Counted from the stretch's first letter, positions 18,188-26,138 are shown. The stretch: DNA of 64,000 nt from Paenibacillus sp. NEAU-GSW1 (GCF_009737085.1 NZ_WOVL01000010.1:1-64000), one strand, 5' to 3'. Numbers and translations are program-made. Notes: generated by a model not told the origin, from the sequence alone.

Positions 18188-19657
18188 ATGGATCATAACC
18201 AAACCCCGCTCTTCAGCGCTCTCCGCCGCCATGCGGAGCAGCAACCGGTTCAATTTCATATTCCCGGACATAAGAAAGGCCTAGGCAGTGATGCGGAATT
18301 CCGCGAGTTTATCGGCGACAACGCTTTGTCGATCGATTTGATCAATATAGCTCCGCTTGATGATTTGCATCAACCGACCGGCGTTATTGAAGAAGCCCAG
18401 AAACTCGCCGCCGACGCTTTTGGCGCCGACTACACCTATTTTTCCGTGCAAGGCACGAGCGGCGCAATTATTACGATGATTATGACTGTCTGCGAGCCGG
18501 GCGACAAAATCATTGTGCCGCGCAACGTGCACAAATCGATTATGGCCGCAATTATTTTTGCTGGCGCCAGACCTGTATTCATTAGCCCTGCACGAGACGC
18601 GAATCTCGGTATTGATCACGGCATAACGACACGCTCGGTTAAACGTGCGCTTGATCGTCACCCTGACGCGAAAGCAGTGCTGGTCATTAACCCAACCTAT
18701 TTTGGCATTTGCGCCAATCTAAAGGAAATCGTCGATCTGGTTCACAGCTATGACATTCCTGTTCTTGTTGATGAAGCACACGGCGTGCTGATTCATTTCC
18801 ATGAGAAGCTTCCGATGTCTGCCATGCAGGCAGGCGCGGATATGGCCGCGACGAGCGTCCATAAGCTTGGCGGTTCAATGACGCAAAGCTCGGTGCTGAA
18901 TGTCCGCAAAGGACGCGTCAATCCGCATCGAATTCAAACGATCATCAGCATGCTGACGACAACTTCAACCTCGTACATTTTACTCGCGTCGCTGGATACA
19001 TCCCGCCGAAATTTGGCGATTAATGGCCATCAGTTGGCGGAACAGGCGATTGCGCTTGCTCAATATGCTCGTACAGAAATCAATCAAATTCCGGGTCTGG
19101 AATGTTTCGGCGAAGAAATTTTAGGCGGCGAGGCTACCTACGATTATGATCCAACGAAAGTATCGATCCACGTGCGCCATCTTGGCATTACCGGATACGA
19201 AACGGAAAATTGGCTTCGCGACCATTATAAGGTCGAAATCGAAATGAGCGACATGTATAACATTCTTTGCCTAGTTACGCCGGGAGATACGTCCGATTCG
19301 GTCAATAAATTGCTTGAAGCGCTGCGCGGCTTGTCCAATGCGTTCCATGAAGGCGCCGAAGCGCGGGAGCTTATCGTTAAAATTCCGGACATTCCGCAGC
19401 TGTCGCTGACTCCGCGCGATGCTTTTTATGGCGAGACGGAAGTTATTCCTTTCAAGGAATCGGCCGGTCGGATTATTGCCGAATTTATTTACGTCTATCC
19501 TCCGGGCATTCCGATTTTGCTGCCTGGCGAAGTCATTTCGCAAAACAATATCGATTATATTGTCGATCATGTTGAAGTTGGATTGCCGGTCAAAGGGCCG
19601 GAAGATCGCAGCATTCAATTCGTTAAAGTAATCGTGGAGGAAAACGCGATTTTCTAA
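18188..19657 (+). CDS. speA: arginine decarboxylase (Orn/Lys/Arg decarboxylase family)
   Basis: This 489-residue PLP enzyme closely resembles B. subtilis SpeA, which converts arginine to agmatine in polyamine synthesis. The N-terminal FHIPGHKKGLG, the FSVQGTSGAI cofactor site, DEAHGV and the Schiff-base lysine Lys226 in SVHKLGGSMTQSS are all present. The short C-terminal domain ends with YPPGIPILLPGE. The length fits the compact Bacillus type, not the long E. coli inducible decarboxylases. I chose the ATG at 18188, nine bases after GGCAGGG. Lysine or ornithine specificity cannot be excluded by eye. Neither speE nor speB is adjacent. Confidence 0.9.
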   Translation: MDHNQTPLFSALRRHAEQQPVQFHIPGHKKGLGSDAEFREFIGDNALSIDLINIAPLDDLHQPTGVIEEAQKLAADAFGADYTYFSVQGTSGAIITMIMTVCEPGDKIIVPRNVHKSIMAAIIFAGARPVFISPARDANLGIDHGITTRSVKRALDRHPDAKAVLVINPTYFGICANLKEIVDLVHSYDIPVLVDEAHGVLIHFHEKLPMSAMQAGADMAATSVHKLGGSMTQSSVLNVRKGRVNPHRIQTIISMLTTTSTSYILLASLDTSRRNLAINGHQLAEQAIALAQYARTEINQIPGLECFGEEILGGEATYDYDPTKVSIHVRHLGITGYETENWLRDHYKVEIEMSDMYNILCLVTPGDTSDSVNKLLEALRGLSNAFHEGAEARELIVKIPDIPQLSLTPRDAFYGETEVIPFKESAGRIIAEFIYVYPPGIPILLPGEVISQNNIDYIVDHVEVGLPVKGPEDRSIQFVKVIVEENAIF

Positions 19658-19662
19658 CAAAC

Positions 19663-19714
19663 AAACGCCGGTTCATGCAGCCCGCTCAAGGCGCATTAAC
19701 CGGCGTTTCTTTTT
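19663..19714 (+). terminator. Rho-independent terminator of speA
   Basis: AAACGCCGGTT pairs with AACCGGCGTTT around a 24-base loop, followed by CTTTTT. Confidence 0.85.
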
Positions 19715-19730
19715 GGGCTGACGATGATGG

Positions 19731-20024
19731 CTACTCGTATTGATCGGTGATTTGAAGCGAGGGAATGCGTGCGGCGAGACAAAGAGAAAGCTCGGCGGCA
19801 GATTCGGGGTTGGCAATGCCGAATTTTAATTGCAAATAATCCGTGTTTGTTAAATCATGCGCATCCAGAAGCGCTGACCTGCCGGTCTGCATGCAAATGA
19901 CAAGCGTTTTGCCGAAAAAATGATCGGTATAGACGATTGAAAAATCGTATCTTGCCTGATCGGTCGCATAGCCAATAAAATGAACGTGGGTCAGTTCTGA
20001 CACATCATACAACGGTTCAAACAT
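19731..20024 (-). CDS. small conserved protein, DUF3055-like
   Basis: This 97-residue soluble protein contains ARYDFSIVYTDHFFGKTLV and CMQTGRSALLDAHDL, which resemble the small DUF3055 (SAV0927) proteins of Bacillota. The fold is probably alpha/beta; no function is known. It is a single-gene unit convergent with speA. A ribosome site, GGAGGTGAG, precedes the ATG. The family call is from memory of the pattern and should be checked. Confidence 0.72.
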   Translation of the reverse strand: MFEPLYDVSELTHVHFIGYATDQARYDFSIVYTDHFFGKTLVICMQTGRSALLDAHDLTNTDYLQLKFGIANPESAAELSLCLAARIPSLQITDQYE

Positions 20025-20160
20025 GCTCTCACCTCCGTTTGTTGTCAGAATATTAAAACTATTTTATCACGAGGACATGATGGCTCACAACGAGAAATTG
20101 CCTAAGCTCGTTCGTACCGCATATTGTTAATCAGAAGAGCCGCATGCTATGATTAAGGTG

Positions 20161-20320
20161 CGTACGCTTTCGAAGTAAGTTTTGCTCCGCAACACTTAAG
20201 CGAATGCTTCCGAGGCAAGTTTTGCTCCGCAAAACTTAAGCAAATGCTTCCGAGGCAAGTTTTGCTTCGCAACACTTAAGCGAATGCTTCCGAGGCAAGT
20301 TTTGCTCCGCAAAACTTTTA
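20161..20320. repeat. four tandem copies of a 40-bp palindrome-bearing unit
   Basis: Units start at 20161, 20201, 20241 and 20281, each exactly 40 bp, with a few base changes among them. Each carries an inverted repeat, in its best form AAGTTTTGC-TCC-GCAAAACTT. The last unit runs straight into TTTTAAGGAG, the ribosome site of the DUF1885-like gene. No unique spacers separate the copies, so it is not a CRISPR array. Confidence 0.92.
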
Positions 20321-20333
20321 AGGAGTTGAAGAC

Positions 20334-20735
20334 ATGAGTCAAGTTCAAAGCGCCTACATAAAGCTAGTGCAAGGCTCTGCGGCAAGCAGCATTTCACTTG
20401 AAGAGCTGAAGGAAAAACTGCTTCAATATCGCAACAAGACCGCTTTAACCGGACAGCAGCTTGACTGGGACTATGCCGGCGCCGCCTTTCCTTATACAAT
20501 CGAGACGAAACAAGACGACCGCTGGTTTTATTTAAAAGGCACTCATCCTTCTTATCGTTACATTATATTTGGAGTGAACGACTCTGGAGAGACCATTCAG
20601 GCAGTCCTCCCTGATCTTTCCACGCATGGGGATAAAGCAAAAGCAAACGAGCTTTGCAAATATTTAGCCAATCAATTGCAAGCCGAGCTGCTGTTATTTA
20701 ACGGCAGAACGATTTATTACAACCCTCGCAAATGA
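20334..20735 (+). CDS. DUF1885-like protein
   Basis: This 133-residue cytosolic protein contains QLDWDYAGAAFPYTIE, FYLKGTHPSYRYIIFGV and LSTHGDKAKANELCKYLA, which I recall as typical of the DUF1885 family of Bacillus-group bacteria. No function is known. No signal or membrane segment is seen. The AAGGAG ribosome site is joined directly to the fourth copy of a 40-bp repeat, so its leader could fold into up to four stacked hairpins if transcription starts upstream of the repeats. Confidence 0.8.
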   Translation: MSQVQSAYIKLVQGSAASSISLEELKEKLLQYRNKTALTGQQLDWDYAGAAFPYTIETKQDDRWFYLKGTHPSYRYIIFGVNDSGETIQAVLPDLSTHGDKAKANELCKYLANQLQAELLLFNGRTIYYNPRK

Positions 20736-20756
20736 ACAAACGGGTCACCAAATAGC

Positions 20757-20791
20757 AAAAAAAGCACTTGCCTCCAGGCAGGTGCTTTTTT
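20757..20791. terminator. bidirectional terminator
   Basis: AAAAAGCACTTGCCT pairs with AGGCAGGTGCTTTTT around a two-base loop, with T runs on both strands. It separates two convergent genes. Confidence 0.9.
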
Positions 20792-20806
20792 AAGCAGTAC
20801 GGCTAA

Positions 20807-21121
20807 TTATTCTTGGCCGTTCTCTACTTTTGCGATCTCTTCGTAAATAGCTGTTACGCGATCCCATTCCGCATCGTCTTCAATACCAACGAGGAATGTC
20901 TCTTCATTCTCTTCTTCAAAACGGAAAATGACGCCGTCCGCTTCCGGATCGTTGCGATCAAGCAGTACTGCGTACGCTTTGTCTTCCGATTCAAACGTAT
21001 AGACCATAACCATTTCGCGTTCTTGGCCTTCGTCGTCCGTTACTATAAACACATGCTCTTCGTGATCATGATCGTGATCATGTCCACAGCCGCAGTTGTC
21101 TCCATGCTGATGTTCGCTCAT
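20807..21121 (-). CDS. DUF1292 (YrzB-like) protein with His-rich N-terminus
   Basis: This acidic 104-residue protein has a core (residues ~24-95) like the DUF1292/YrzB family, including VTDDEGQEREMVMVYTFES and the C-terminal DDAEWDRVTAIYEE. The first 22 residues are different: they hold seven His and two Cys in MSEHQHGDNCGCGHDHDHDH, a likely metal-binding tail. The usual yrzB genes sit beside the Holliday-junction resolvase gene, but this one stands alone. Metal storage or metal sensing is inference from the tail only. Confidence 0.82.
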   Translation of the reverse strand: MSEHQHGDNCGCGHDHDHDHEEHVFIVTDDEGQEREMVMVYTFESEDKAYAVLLDRNDPEADGVIFRFEEENEETFLVGIEDDAEWDRVTAIYEEIAKVENGQE

Positions 21122-21198
21122 TGCAGTTACCCCATTTCATTATATATGCATACTCTCGTATCGTACCATGAGACCGAATCGCGGTCAAACGCTTCAAC

Positions 21199-21243
21199 TA
21201 AAAAACGCCCGCCCGCGTCAATGTGAACGAGGACGGACGTTTT
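21199..21243 (-). terminator. Rho-independent terminator
   Basis: On the minus strand ACGTCCGTCC pairs with GGGCGGGCGT (three G-U pairs) and is followed by TTTTT. It lies just past the stop of the secreted-protein gene ending at 21249. Confidence 0.75.
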
Positions 21244-21248
21244 CTATG

Positions 21249-21812
21249 CTACTGTGAAGAAATGAGTTTCTCGGATACGACAGTCCATTCATCTGAAGCG
21301 CTAGTCTTCATGTAGAAGCGGACGGCATACTTGCCGGAGAACTCAAAGTTATACTTAATATCCTCGGTCCGATACCAGAAGCTGTCTTTCGTAATGTTGA
21401 CCGATTGCGATTGTATCACTTTTTCCGTTCCATACGGATCCGTAATCGATACTTTGACGGCGGAAACGTCCGTAGTCAAGTTATCAATTTGCGAAAGAAC
21501 GTTAAACGTATAGCGGTTACCTTTGTCGACATTGCCGAAAACAACTTTGTCTTGGAACAAAATCATGTGCACGTTCGGCTTATATAAAGTCGCTTTTTTG
21601 CTCTGATTGTCCCAATTTACAATCGCATGCAGACTGCCTGCCAATTGTCGAAGCGGCAAATAGGCTTTACCGTCAATAATAACTCCGCTCTCGTCCTGCT
21701 CGCTGCCGTTCAGTATGACACGCACCTTTTGCGACGCCGCGTCCGCAAACAGAAATGTTCCTCCGCATAACGACAACACAATGAGAAGGATCGCTATTTT
21801 ACTCCACTTCAT
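21249..21812 (-). CDS. secreted protein with copper-amine-oxidase-N-like domain
   Basis: This 187-residue protein starts at the ATG at 21812, nine bases after GGAGG. The open frame extends 25 codons further without a ribosome site. A signal peptide (KIAILLIVLSLCGGTFLFADA) is followed by a short Cu_amine_oxidN1-like domain (VRVILNGSEQDESGVIIDGK, YLPLRQLAGSLHAIVNWDNQ), a fold common in Paenibacillus surface proteins and not itself catalytic. The C-terminal ~90 residues are beta-rich and unassigned. Its role is probably extracellular; a ligand is unknown. Confidence 0.82.
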   Translation of the reverse strand: MKWSKIAILLIVLSLCGGTFLFADAASQKVRVILNGSEQDESGVIIDGKAYLPLRQLAGSLHAIVNWDNQSKKATLYKPNVHMILFQDKVVFGNVDKGNRYTFNVLSQIDNLTTDVSAVKVSITDPYGTEKVIQSQSVNITKDSFWYRTEDIKYNFEFSGKYAVRFYMKTSASDEWTVVSEKLISSQ

Positions 21813-22007
21813 TGATGTAAACCTCCATCCGGTTTGTCTGGATGAAAGGTTATACTCAGCAATGCTGTTAAAGTTGCGGAGCAGCATTAATAAATTTTAA
21901 TCAAACAAAGATTCACGATATCTATCGAAAAAACACCGTTCATGCTGTCAAACGATGTAAAAAACCGCGCTTGCCTGGGAAATAAATAAGCTGCTTTCGA
22001 GCCATTA

Positions 22008-22214
22008 TTACCCGTACGTCCGGGTTAAAACGCACGGCACTCCTTTGCCCAAAGCGCCCGGCTGCTGCATTTTTGCCCAATACTTCATTCCGCGCGCGCA
22101 AGGGGTCTTGCATACCGCACACGTACTGGATAACACCAGCTTATAATGAAACTGCTTTCTCTCGGAAGTTGCTTTTTTCTTGGCGACCTTGCCCTTTCCT
22201 TTTGACGCGCTCAT
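22008..22214 (-). CDS. small basic Cys-containing protein of unknown function
   Basis: This 68-residue protein has a lysine-rich start (SKGKGKVAKKKATSERKQF) followed by STCAVCKTPCARG and a further Cys in GVPCVLTRTYG. The CxxC-x3-C spacing could bind zinc or iron. The ATG follows a purine-rich stretch (GGCGAAATGGAATG). I do not recognise a named family. It stands alone between the secreted-protein gene and the hydrolase gene. Confidence 0.6.
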   Translation of the reverse strand: MSASKGKGKVAKKKATSERKQFHYKLVLSSTCAVCKTPCARGMKYWAKMQQPGALGKGVPCVLTRTYG

Positions 22215-22353
22215 TCCATTTCGCCTCCCGCCTATTTCACTCCTGCATTATATGTAGCAAAGGGCAAATGTGTATCTTTCGTTTGTCAGTTTCTTCAACT
22301 TTTGATACAGTGGTAAAAATAACGTGGACGTATCGTTTAGGAGGATCCGCAAC

Positions 22354-23079
22354 ATGAACATACAAATGCTTGGAACCGGAAGCGCATTCGCGAAAAAATA
22401 CGACAACAACAATGCAATGCTTGAGTTTGACGGGTATCATTTGCTGATTGATTGCGGTATCACCTTGCCAATGGCGCTTCATAAAGCGGGATACAGCTTT
22501 AATCAATTGAATGCCGTTTTAATCAGCCACATGCATGCCGATCATGTCGGAGGTCTAGAGGAATATGCGTTTCAAATGATGTTTCTTTATGGCAGCAAAC
22601 CGGTACTTTACATAGCCGAAGGGCTTGTGGAACCGTTATGGGAACAAACGCTTCGAGGCGGTCTAACTCAGGAGCCATTAAATTCACTTAACGATTTTTT
22701 TGACGTTCGGCCGTTAAAGGAAAATCTCGATTATGAGCTTTATCCGGGTCTAAAAGTAAAGCTGATTCGCACTGAGCATATTGAAGGGAAACTAAGCTAT
22801 TCCTTTATCTTCAACGACAGTTTCTTTTACTCTGCAGATATGAAATTTGACGGCGAGCTGCTGGCGCGGCTTATAGATGAAGGCATACAAACGATTTACC
22901 ATGACTGCCAGCTGCAAGCGCCTGGAGTCGTACACGCTTGTCTGGATGAACTGCTCACGCTTCCTGATGCAGTACAGGCTAAAGTGAAGCTGATGCATTA
23001 CGGGGACAACATGGAGGATTATATCGGGCGTACGGGCCAGATGTCGTTTGTCCAGCAGCGGCAAATCGTTGCATTATAA
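22354..23079 (+). CDS. MBL-fold metallo-hydrolase
   Basis: This 241-residue cytosolic hydrolase has the metal motif SHMHADHVGG near residue 60, an upstream DCG loop (LLIDCGITLP), and further His and Asp residues (RTEHIEG, YSADMKFDG, YHDCQL) in the order expected for a two-metal site. The overall pattern is nearer to RNase Z/phosphonate-type proteins than to lactamases. The substrate is unknown. The start follows TTTAGGAGG at good spacing. It has its own terminator. Confidence 0.88.
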   Translation: MNIQMLGTGSAFAKKYDNNNAMLEFDGYHLLIDCGITLPMALHKAGYSFNQLNAVLISHMHADHVGGLEEYAFQMMFLYGSKPVLYIAEGLVEPLWEQTLRGGLTQEPLNSLNDFFDVRPLKENLDYELYPGLKVKLIRTEHIEGKLSYSFIFNDSFFYSADMKFDGELLARLIDEGIQTIYHDCQLQAPGVVHACLDELLTLPDAVQAKVKLMHYGDNMEDYIGRTGQMSFVQQRQIVAL

Positions 23080-23100
23080 TCTGAATCGCTTTAACGAATA

Positions 23101-23149
23101 AAAAGGTGCCCTCGACCATTCCGTAAGGAGTGTTCGAGGGCACCTTTTG
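23101..23149 (+). terminator. Rho-independent terminator
   Basis: AAAAGGTGCCCTCGA pairs perfectly with TCGAGGGCACCTTTT around an 18-base loop. Confidence 0.85.
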
Positions 23150-23269
23150 TCATCCGCTTAGCAGAAGCTTAGGGTAGACCAAATTTTCAAAAATAGGCCT
23201 ATTAAAACTATCAAACTATTATCGATTTGCATTTAATATTACGACTCTATTTGAAAGAAGGCGATTACT

Positions 23270-23524
23270 ATGACTCGTGTTTCGATTCCCGCGCAGCCAG
23301 ATCTAGTGTTATTAACTTGGCAAAGAAATCCGCTTGACCCAGGCTCTGCTCGCAAAATTATTGAGTCCCGTATTATCGGGAGCGCAAGTCCGTGCGAAAA
23401 GAAACTAGCCCCTAATTCTCTACTTTTCGCAGCGCTTAAATGCCTTAAAAAGAATGGTTTTGTTGTTGTCGTGAGTAAGAAAACAACATCTGTTTCCGGC
23501 TATGTTCTGTTACAGCGCGGATAA
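23270..23524 (+). CDS. small protein of unknown function
   Basis: This is an 84-residue reading frame with a fair ribosome site (GAAGGCG) before the ATG. It starts MTRVSIPAQPDLVLLTWQRN and ends in a strand-rich KNGFVVVVSKKTTSVSGYVL. No motif or membrane segment is evident and I know no family. The region before it (23150-23260) is A+T-rich and may hold its promoter. It could be a real small gene or chance; the ribosome site favours real. Confidence 0.5.
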   Translation: MTRVSIPAQPDLVLLTWQRNPLDPGSARKIIESRIIGSASPCEKKLAPNSLLFAALKCLKKNGFVVVVSKKTTSVSGYVLLQRG

Positions 23525-23571
23525 TGGATGCAAAGAGGCTTGATTGATTCCGCTCAAACATAGCCCCAATG

Positions 23572-23608
23572 AACAAAACAAAAAAGAGCCCTTATATCAA
23601 GGGCTCTT
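23572..23608 (-). terminator. Rho-independent terminator of tRNA-Val
   Basis: On the minus strand AAGAGCCCTT and AAGGGCTCTT pair, followed by TTTTTTGTTTTG. It lies just past the tRNA. Confidence 0.85.
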
Positions 23609-23621
23609 AGCATTTACATTA

Positions 23622-23697
23622 TGGTGATCTGAACAGGGTTCGAACCTGTGACCCCCACCCTGTCAAGATGGTGCTCTCCCAGCTGAGCTATCAGATC
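23622..23697 (-). tRNA. tRNA-Val (GAC)
   Basis: The 76-nt cloverleaf is complete. The acceptor is GATCTGA/TCAGATC with encoded ACCA, the D arm GCTC/GAGC, the anticodon stem CCATC/GGTGG with loop TTGACAG, and the T arm ACAGG-TTCGAAC-CCTGT. The anticodon GAC reads valine GUC and GUU. Confidence 0.92.
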
Positions 23698-23870
23698 ACG
23701 TTAGCGACAAATATTAATATAGCAACATTCGGGAACGAAGTCAACCTCATTGGTGGATTTTTTTCAATCTTCGGTAATAGTTCTACTATCCGCCGCATAA
23801 ATGTATAGCAATCGCATTTAGGCGAAATGTGTGCAGCAAGCAGAACCATACCGAAAAGGAGGGCGTTCGT

Positions 23871-24038
23871 TTGGCGGCGGAATATGCCCATTTGGCCATC
23901 TGGTTGATTGGCCTGTTTGGTATTGTATTTACTGTAAGCGCTTATGTTGCAAAGTTTGTGATGGAGGATTCGTTAAGCTACGATCAGCCGTTTGTTTGGA
24001 GGCGCAAGCTTCCAGAGGAATGTTTGAAAAATGATTAA
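23871..24038 (+). CDS. small single-span membrane protein
   Basis: The best start is the TTG at 23871, eight bases after a perfect AGGAGG. It gives a 55-residue protein (read as Met-Ala-Ala-Glu-Tyr...). A single transmembrane segment, HLAIWLIGLFGIVFTVSAYV, is followed by a charged tail ending LPEECLKND. The open frame extends 14 codons upstream, but that stretch lacks a ribosome site. The function is unknown. A strong terminator follows the stop. Confidence 0.7.
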   Translation: MAAEYAHLAIWLIGLFGIVFTVSAYVAKFVMEDSLSYDQPFVWRRKLPEECLKND

Positions 24039-24043
24039 ATTAA

Positions 24044-24070
24044 AAAAGACCCAAATCGGGTCTTTTGTTT
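24044..24070. terminator. bidirectional terminator
   Basis: AAAAGACCC and GGGTCTTTT pair around a five-base loop, with T-rich sequence on both strands. It separates two convergent genes. Confidence 0.85.
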
Positions 24071-24082
24071 TGTCCATATTCC

Positions 24083-24331
24083 CTACTCGAACGTCGGCAA
24101 ATTGTCGAGATTGTTATCCTTGCGTCCGTCCGGATTGGATCTGAGATGCTCGTCTCCGTCTCTTCCCCGGAAAACATTCAAGTTTTGAATTTCATTGTTT
24201 TTAACCATCGATTGCGCGGTCTTGTAATCCACAATTTTTCCGGAAGTCAGCTTCAAATCGACAATGTCGCCATCGCCATTTTTTCGCACTGCTACAACTT
24301 GTTCTTGTTGGCTGTTTTGTTGTTCCATCAT
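24083..24331 (-). CDS. DUF3892-like protein
   Basis: This 82-residue soluble protein contains VVAVRKNGDGDIVDLKLTSG and NVFRGRDGDEHLRSNPDG and ends NNLDNLPTFE. I recall this layout, including the closing DNLP motif, as the DUF3892 family of Bacillota. No function is known. GGAGG lies five bases before the first of two adjacent ATG codons; the second, at 24328, has better spacing and may be the true start. Confidence 0.82.
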   Translation of the reverse strand: MMEQQNSQQEQVVAVRKNGDGDIVDLKLTSGKIVDYKTAQSMVKNNEIQNLNVFRGRDGDEHLRSNPDGRKDNNLDNLPTFE

Positions 24332-24488
24332 TATCGCCTCCGGTTGTTAGGATGACCCGTTTAAAAAAAGAAATTCAACCATATTTTGAATTCATCTGCA
24401 AGGTGAGGAAGTATATAGGAGAACGACTGTTCAAACGACTGATGCCGCAAATAACCTTTTTTTGTTTACGATTCCGCTTTTCCACCTC

Positions 24489-24515
24489 TTGTCAAAAAGA
24501 ACGATATGCTAGAAT
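24489..24515 (+). promoter_or_regulatory. promoter of the amidase gene
   Basis: TTGTCA is followed after 15 bases by an extended -10, TGC-TAGAAT. This puts the transcript start ~60 bases before the coding region. Confidence 0.5.
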
Positions 24516-24584
24516 GAAATTGATCCTAAACAATAAGTCCTACTCCATTCCAAACAGACGATGCGCCCATTACGAATGAAATGA

Positions 24585-25283
24585 ATGGAGGCGATTACAA
24601 TCAGTAAAGTTTTCAAACGGTATACGCTCGACGAATTTATCGCCTATTTACAAACTTTCGTCGGACAAGTTCGCTTCAACGAAGTGCATGTTCATGGAAC
24701 ATGGAAGCCGACTATCGCAAATTTCCGTGAGCGCCCCGGCGATTATTACATGCATTCCATGTATCGAGCGCATTTGCAGCGCGGGTTCACGGATATTGCG
24801 CAGCATGCGACAATCGACCCTGACGGCTATATTTGGGACGGGCGCCCACTTTTAGTGCCTCCCGCTTCTGCGACCGGCTACAATGACAGCGATGATGACC
24901 GCGTTCATCCGTTTATGTTCGAGATGATCGGCAATTTTGACAAAGGCGTCGAGAAGCTGGATGGCGCGCAATTGGAAACCGCAGTCGGATTAACGAGAGC
25001 GATCGTCAGCCTGTTCGGCAGTCGAATTGTTTTTCATCGTGAAATGAACCCGTTAAAAACATGCCCAGGAAGCGGCGTGGACAAAGACACATTTGTCGCT
25101 TTAGTGAATGCGGCTATTAAGCCACCTGCAACGGCAAAACCTGTTATTAGCGCAGAGGATGCCAATAAAATCATCAAATTTCTAAGCGCCGGCTACAGCA
25201 CGACTTCCGATGCGGAAGCGCGTGCTGAATTCAACCGACTGGCCAACGAGCTGAGAAAAGCAAGCGGTCAGAAGCTGCAATAA
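24585..25283 (+). CDS. N-acetylmuramoyl-L-alanine amidase (PGRP/Amidase_2 fold)
   Basis: This ~230-residue protein is a peptidoglycan-recognition-type zinc amidase that cuts the link between MurNAc and the stem peptide. Zinc ligands are visible as His in FNEVHVHGTWKPT (~35-40), His in VFHREMN (~155) and Cys in TCPGSGVDKD. There is no signal peptide, as in phage or spore-associated enzymes. A C-terminal helical tail (~180-232) follows the domain. The only strong ribosome site (GGAGG) lies inside the first codons and is placed for an ATC at 24600 (giving Ser-Lys-Val-Phe-Lys-Arg), so the ATG at 24585 may not be the real start. Confidence 0.88.
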   Translation: MEAITISKVFKRYTLDEFIAYLQTFVGQVRFNEVHVHGTWKPTIANFRERPGDYYMHSMYRAHLQRGFTDIAQHATIDPDGYIWDGRPLLVPPASATGYNDSDDDRVHPFMFEMIGNFDKGVEKLDGAQLETAVGLTRAIVSLFGSRIVFHREMNPLKTCPGSGVDKDTFVALVNAAIKPPATAKPVISAEDANKIIKFLSAGYSTTSDAEARAEFNRLANELRKASGQKLQ

Positions 25284-25404
25284 GGTTCGCGATTCATGTC
25301 GATAAATAATAATATGAATCGTTCAAATTATGACATTCATCGTGAAATCGATCTGTTACAATGATCTCCATGCTGCTTCAACAAAGTATAGGAGAGTGAA
25401 AATT

Positions 25405-25695
25405 TTGAAAGTAATAGAGAACGAACATTTTATGAACGAAACGATTTCATTTGACGGATTCCATTTTATCGGCTGCACATTTACCAATTGCGTCATTATC
25501 ATTTCAAATTTAAATTTTGATTTCCATAGATGCTCGTTCTATGATTCCGCCCTGCATGTCAATCCAACATTGCCGATCTTCGAAATATCCCATCGCCTTT
25601 CGCAATCGTCCTACGACAACGAAACGACCTGCTATCGCGACGATTACAAATATCCGCGAACGACGGTTGAGCTTCCGTCAGCAACGTTGCACTAA
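25405..25695 (+). CDS. small protein with pentapeptide-like repeats
   Basis: The TTG at 25405 follows AGGAGAG by eight bases and gives a 96-residue protein. The open frame runs 25 codons further upstream without a ribosome site. Residues ~17-45 (FDGFHFIGCTFTNCVIIISN and NFDFHRCSFYDSALH) show the five-residue F/L periodicity of pentapeptide-repeat proteins, though only about six turns. The C-terminal half is polar. The function is unknown. Confidence 0.6.
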   Translation: MKVIENEHFMNETISFDGFHFIGCTFTNCVIIISNLNFDFHRCSFYDSALHVNPTLPIFEISHRLSQSSYDNETTCYRDDYKYPRTTVELPSATLH

Positions 25696-25719
25696 TCCGC
25701 CTGTCTATCATTCAAAACT

Positions 25720-25752
25720 GCCTTTGATCGTTCAAGATCAAAGGCTTTTTTT
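25720..25752 (+). terminator. Rho-independent terminator
   Basis: GCCTTTGATC pairs with GATCAAAGGC, followed by seven T. Confidence 0.9.
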
Positions 25753-25851
25753 ATATCAATCTATGATTTGGGATTATAGTATTCCAAATTGTCCAATCAA
25801 CTCTACTAGATTCGAATACAATAGATTATCACAAGAAGAGGAGTGATTAGT

Positions 25852-25959
25852 ATGGGATACGGTTTTGGCAAAAAGAAATTGCAAGTTATTATTCTCCGTC
25901 CAGGAGAAAAGCTGCTTGTCGTTGCGAAGAAAAAACATTGGAAAAAGCATTGCAAATAA
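25852..25959 (+). CDS. 35-residue basic peptide
   Basis: A short frame starts at the ATG at 25852, eight bases after AGGAG. It encodes MGYGFGKKKLQVIILRPGEK followed by LLVVAKKKHWKKHCK. The peptide has ten Lys and two His, with two hydrophobic strands between basic ends. It has its own terminator downstream, so it is a complete small transcription unit. I do not know the family. Antimicrobial, nucleic-acid-binding and membrane roles are all possible. Confidence 0.65.
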   Translation: MGYGFGKKKLQVIILRPGEKLLVVAKKKHWKKHCK

Positions 25960-26017
25960 TAGGCTAATGGCTGGCTGAAGTTTGACTTAAAACTGGATAA
26001 GACAGCGCACACTAATG

Positions 26018-26053
26018 GGCAACCCGACCTTAACGGACTGGTTGCCTTTTTTT
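26018..26053 (+). terminator. Rho-independent terminator
   Basis: GGCAACC pairs with GGTTGCC around a 15-base loop, followed by seven T. It ends the unit of the 35-residue peptide. Confidence 0.8.
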
Positions 26054-26138
26054 CTGGCTAGACTGCAACCATATGTCCTTTTATACCGTCATACATAGTA
26101 CAATAACGGAAGCAAATCCACTAAGGAGTGATCTCGAC

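Noticed and set aside
20161..20320. CRISPR array
   Set aside because: The 40-bp units are contiguous without unique spacers and there are no cas genes nearby.
23691..23891. A 66-codon minus-strand frame
   Set aside because: It overlaps the start of tRNA-Val and the leader of the small membrane-protein gene and has no ribosome site or motif.
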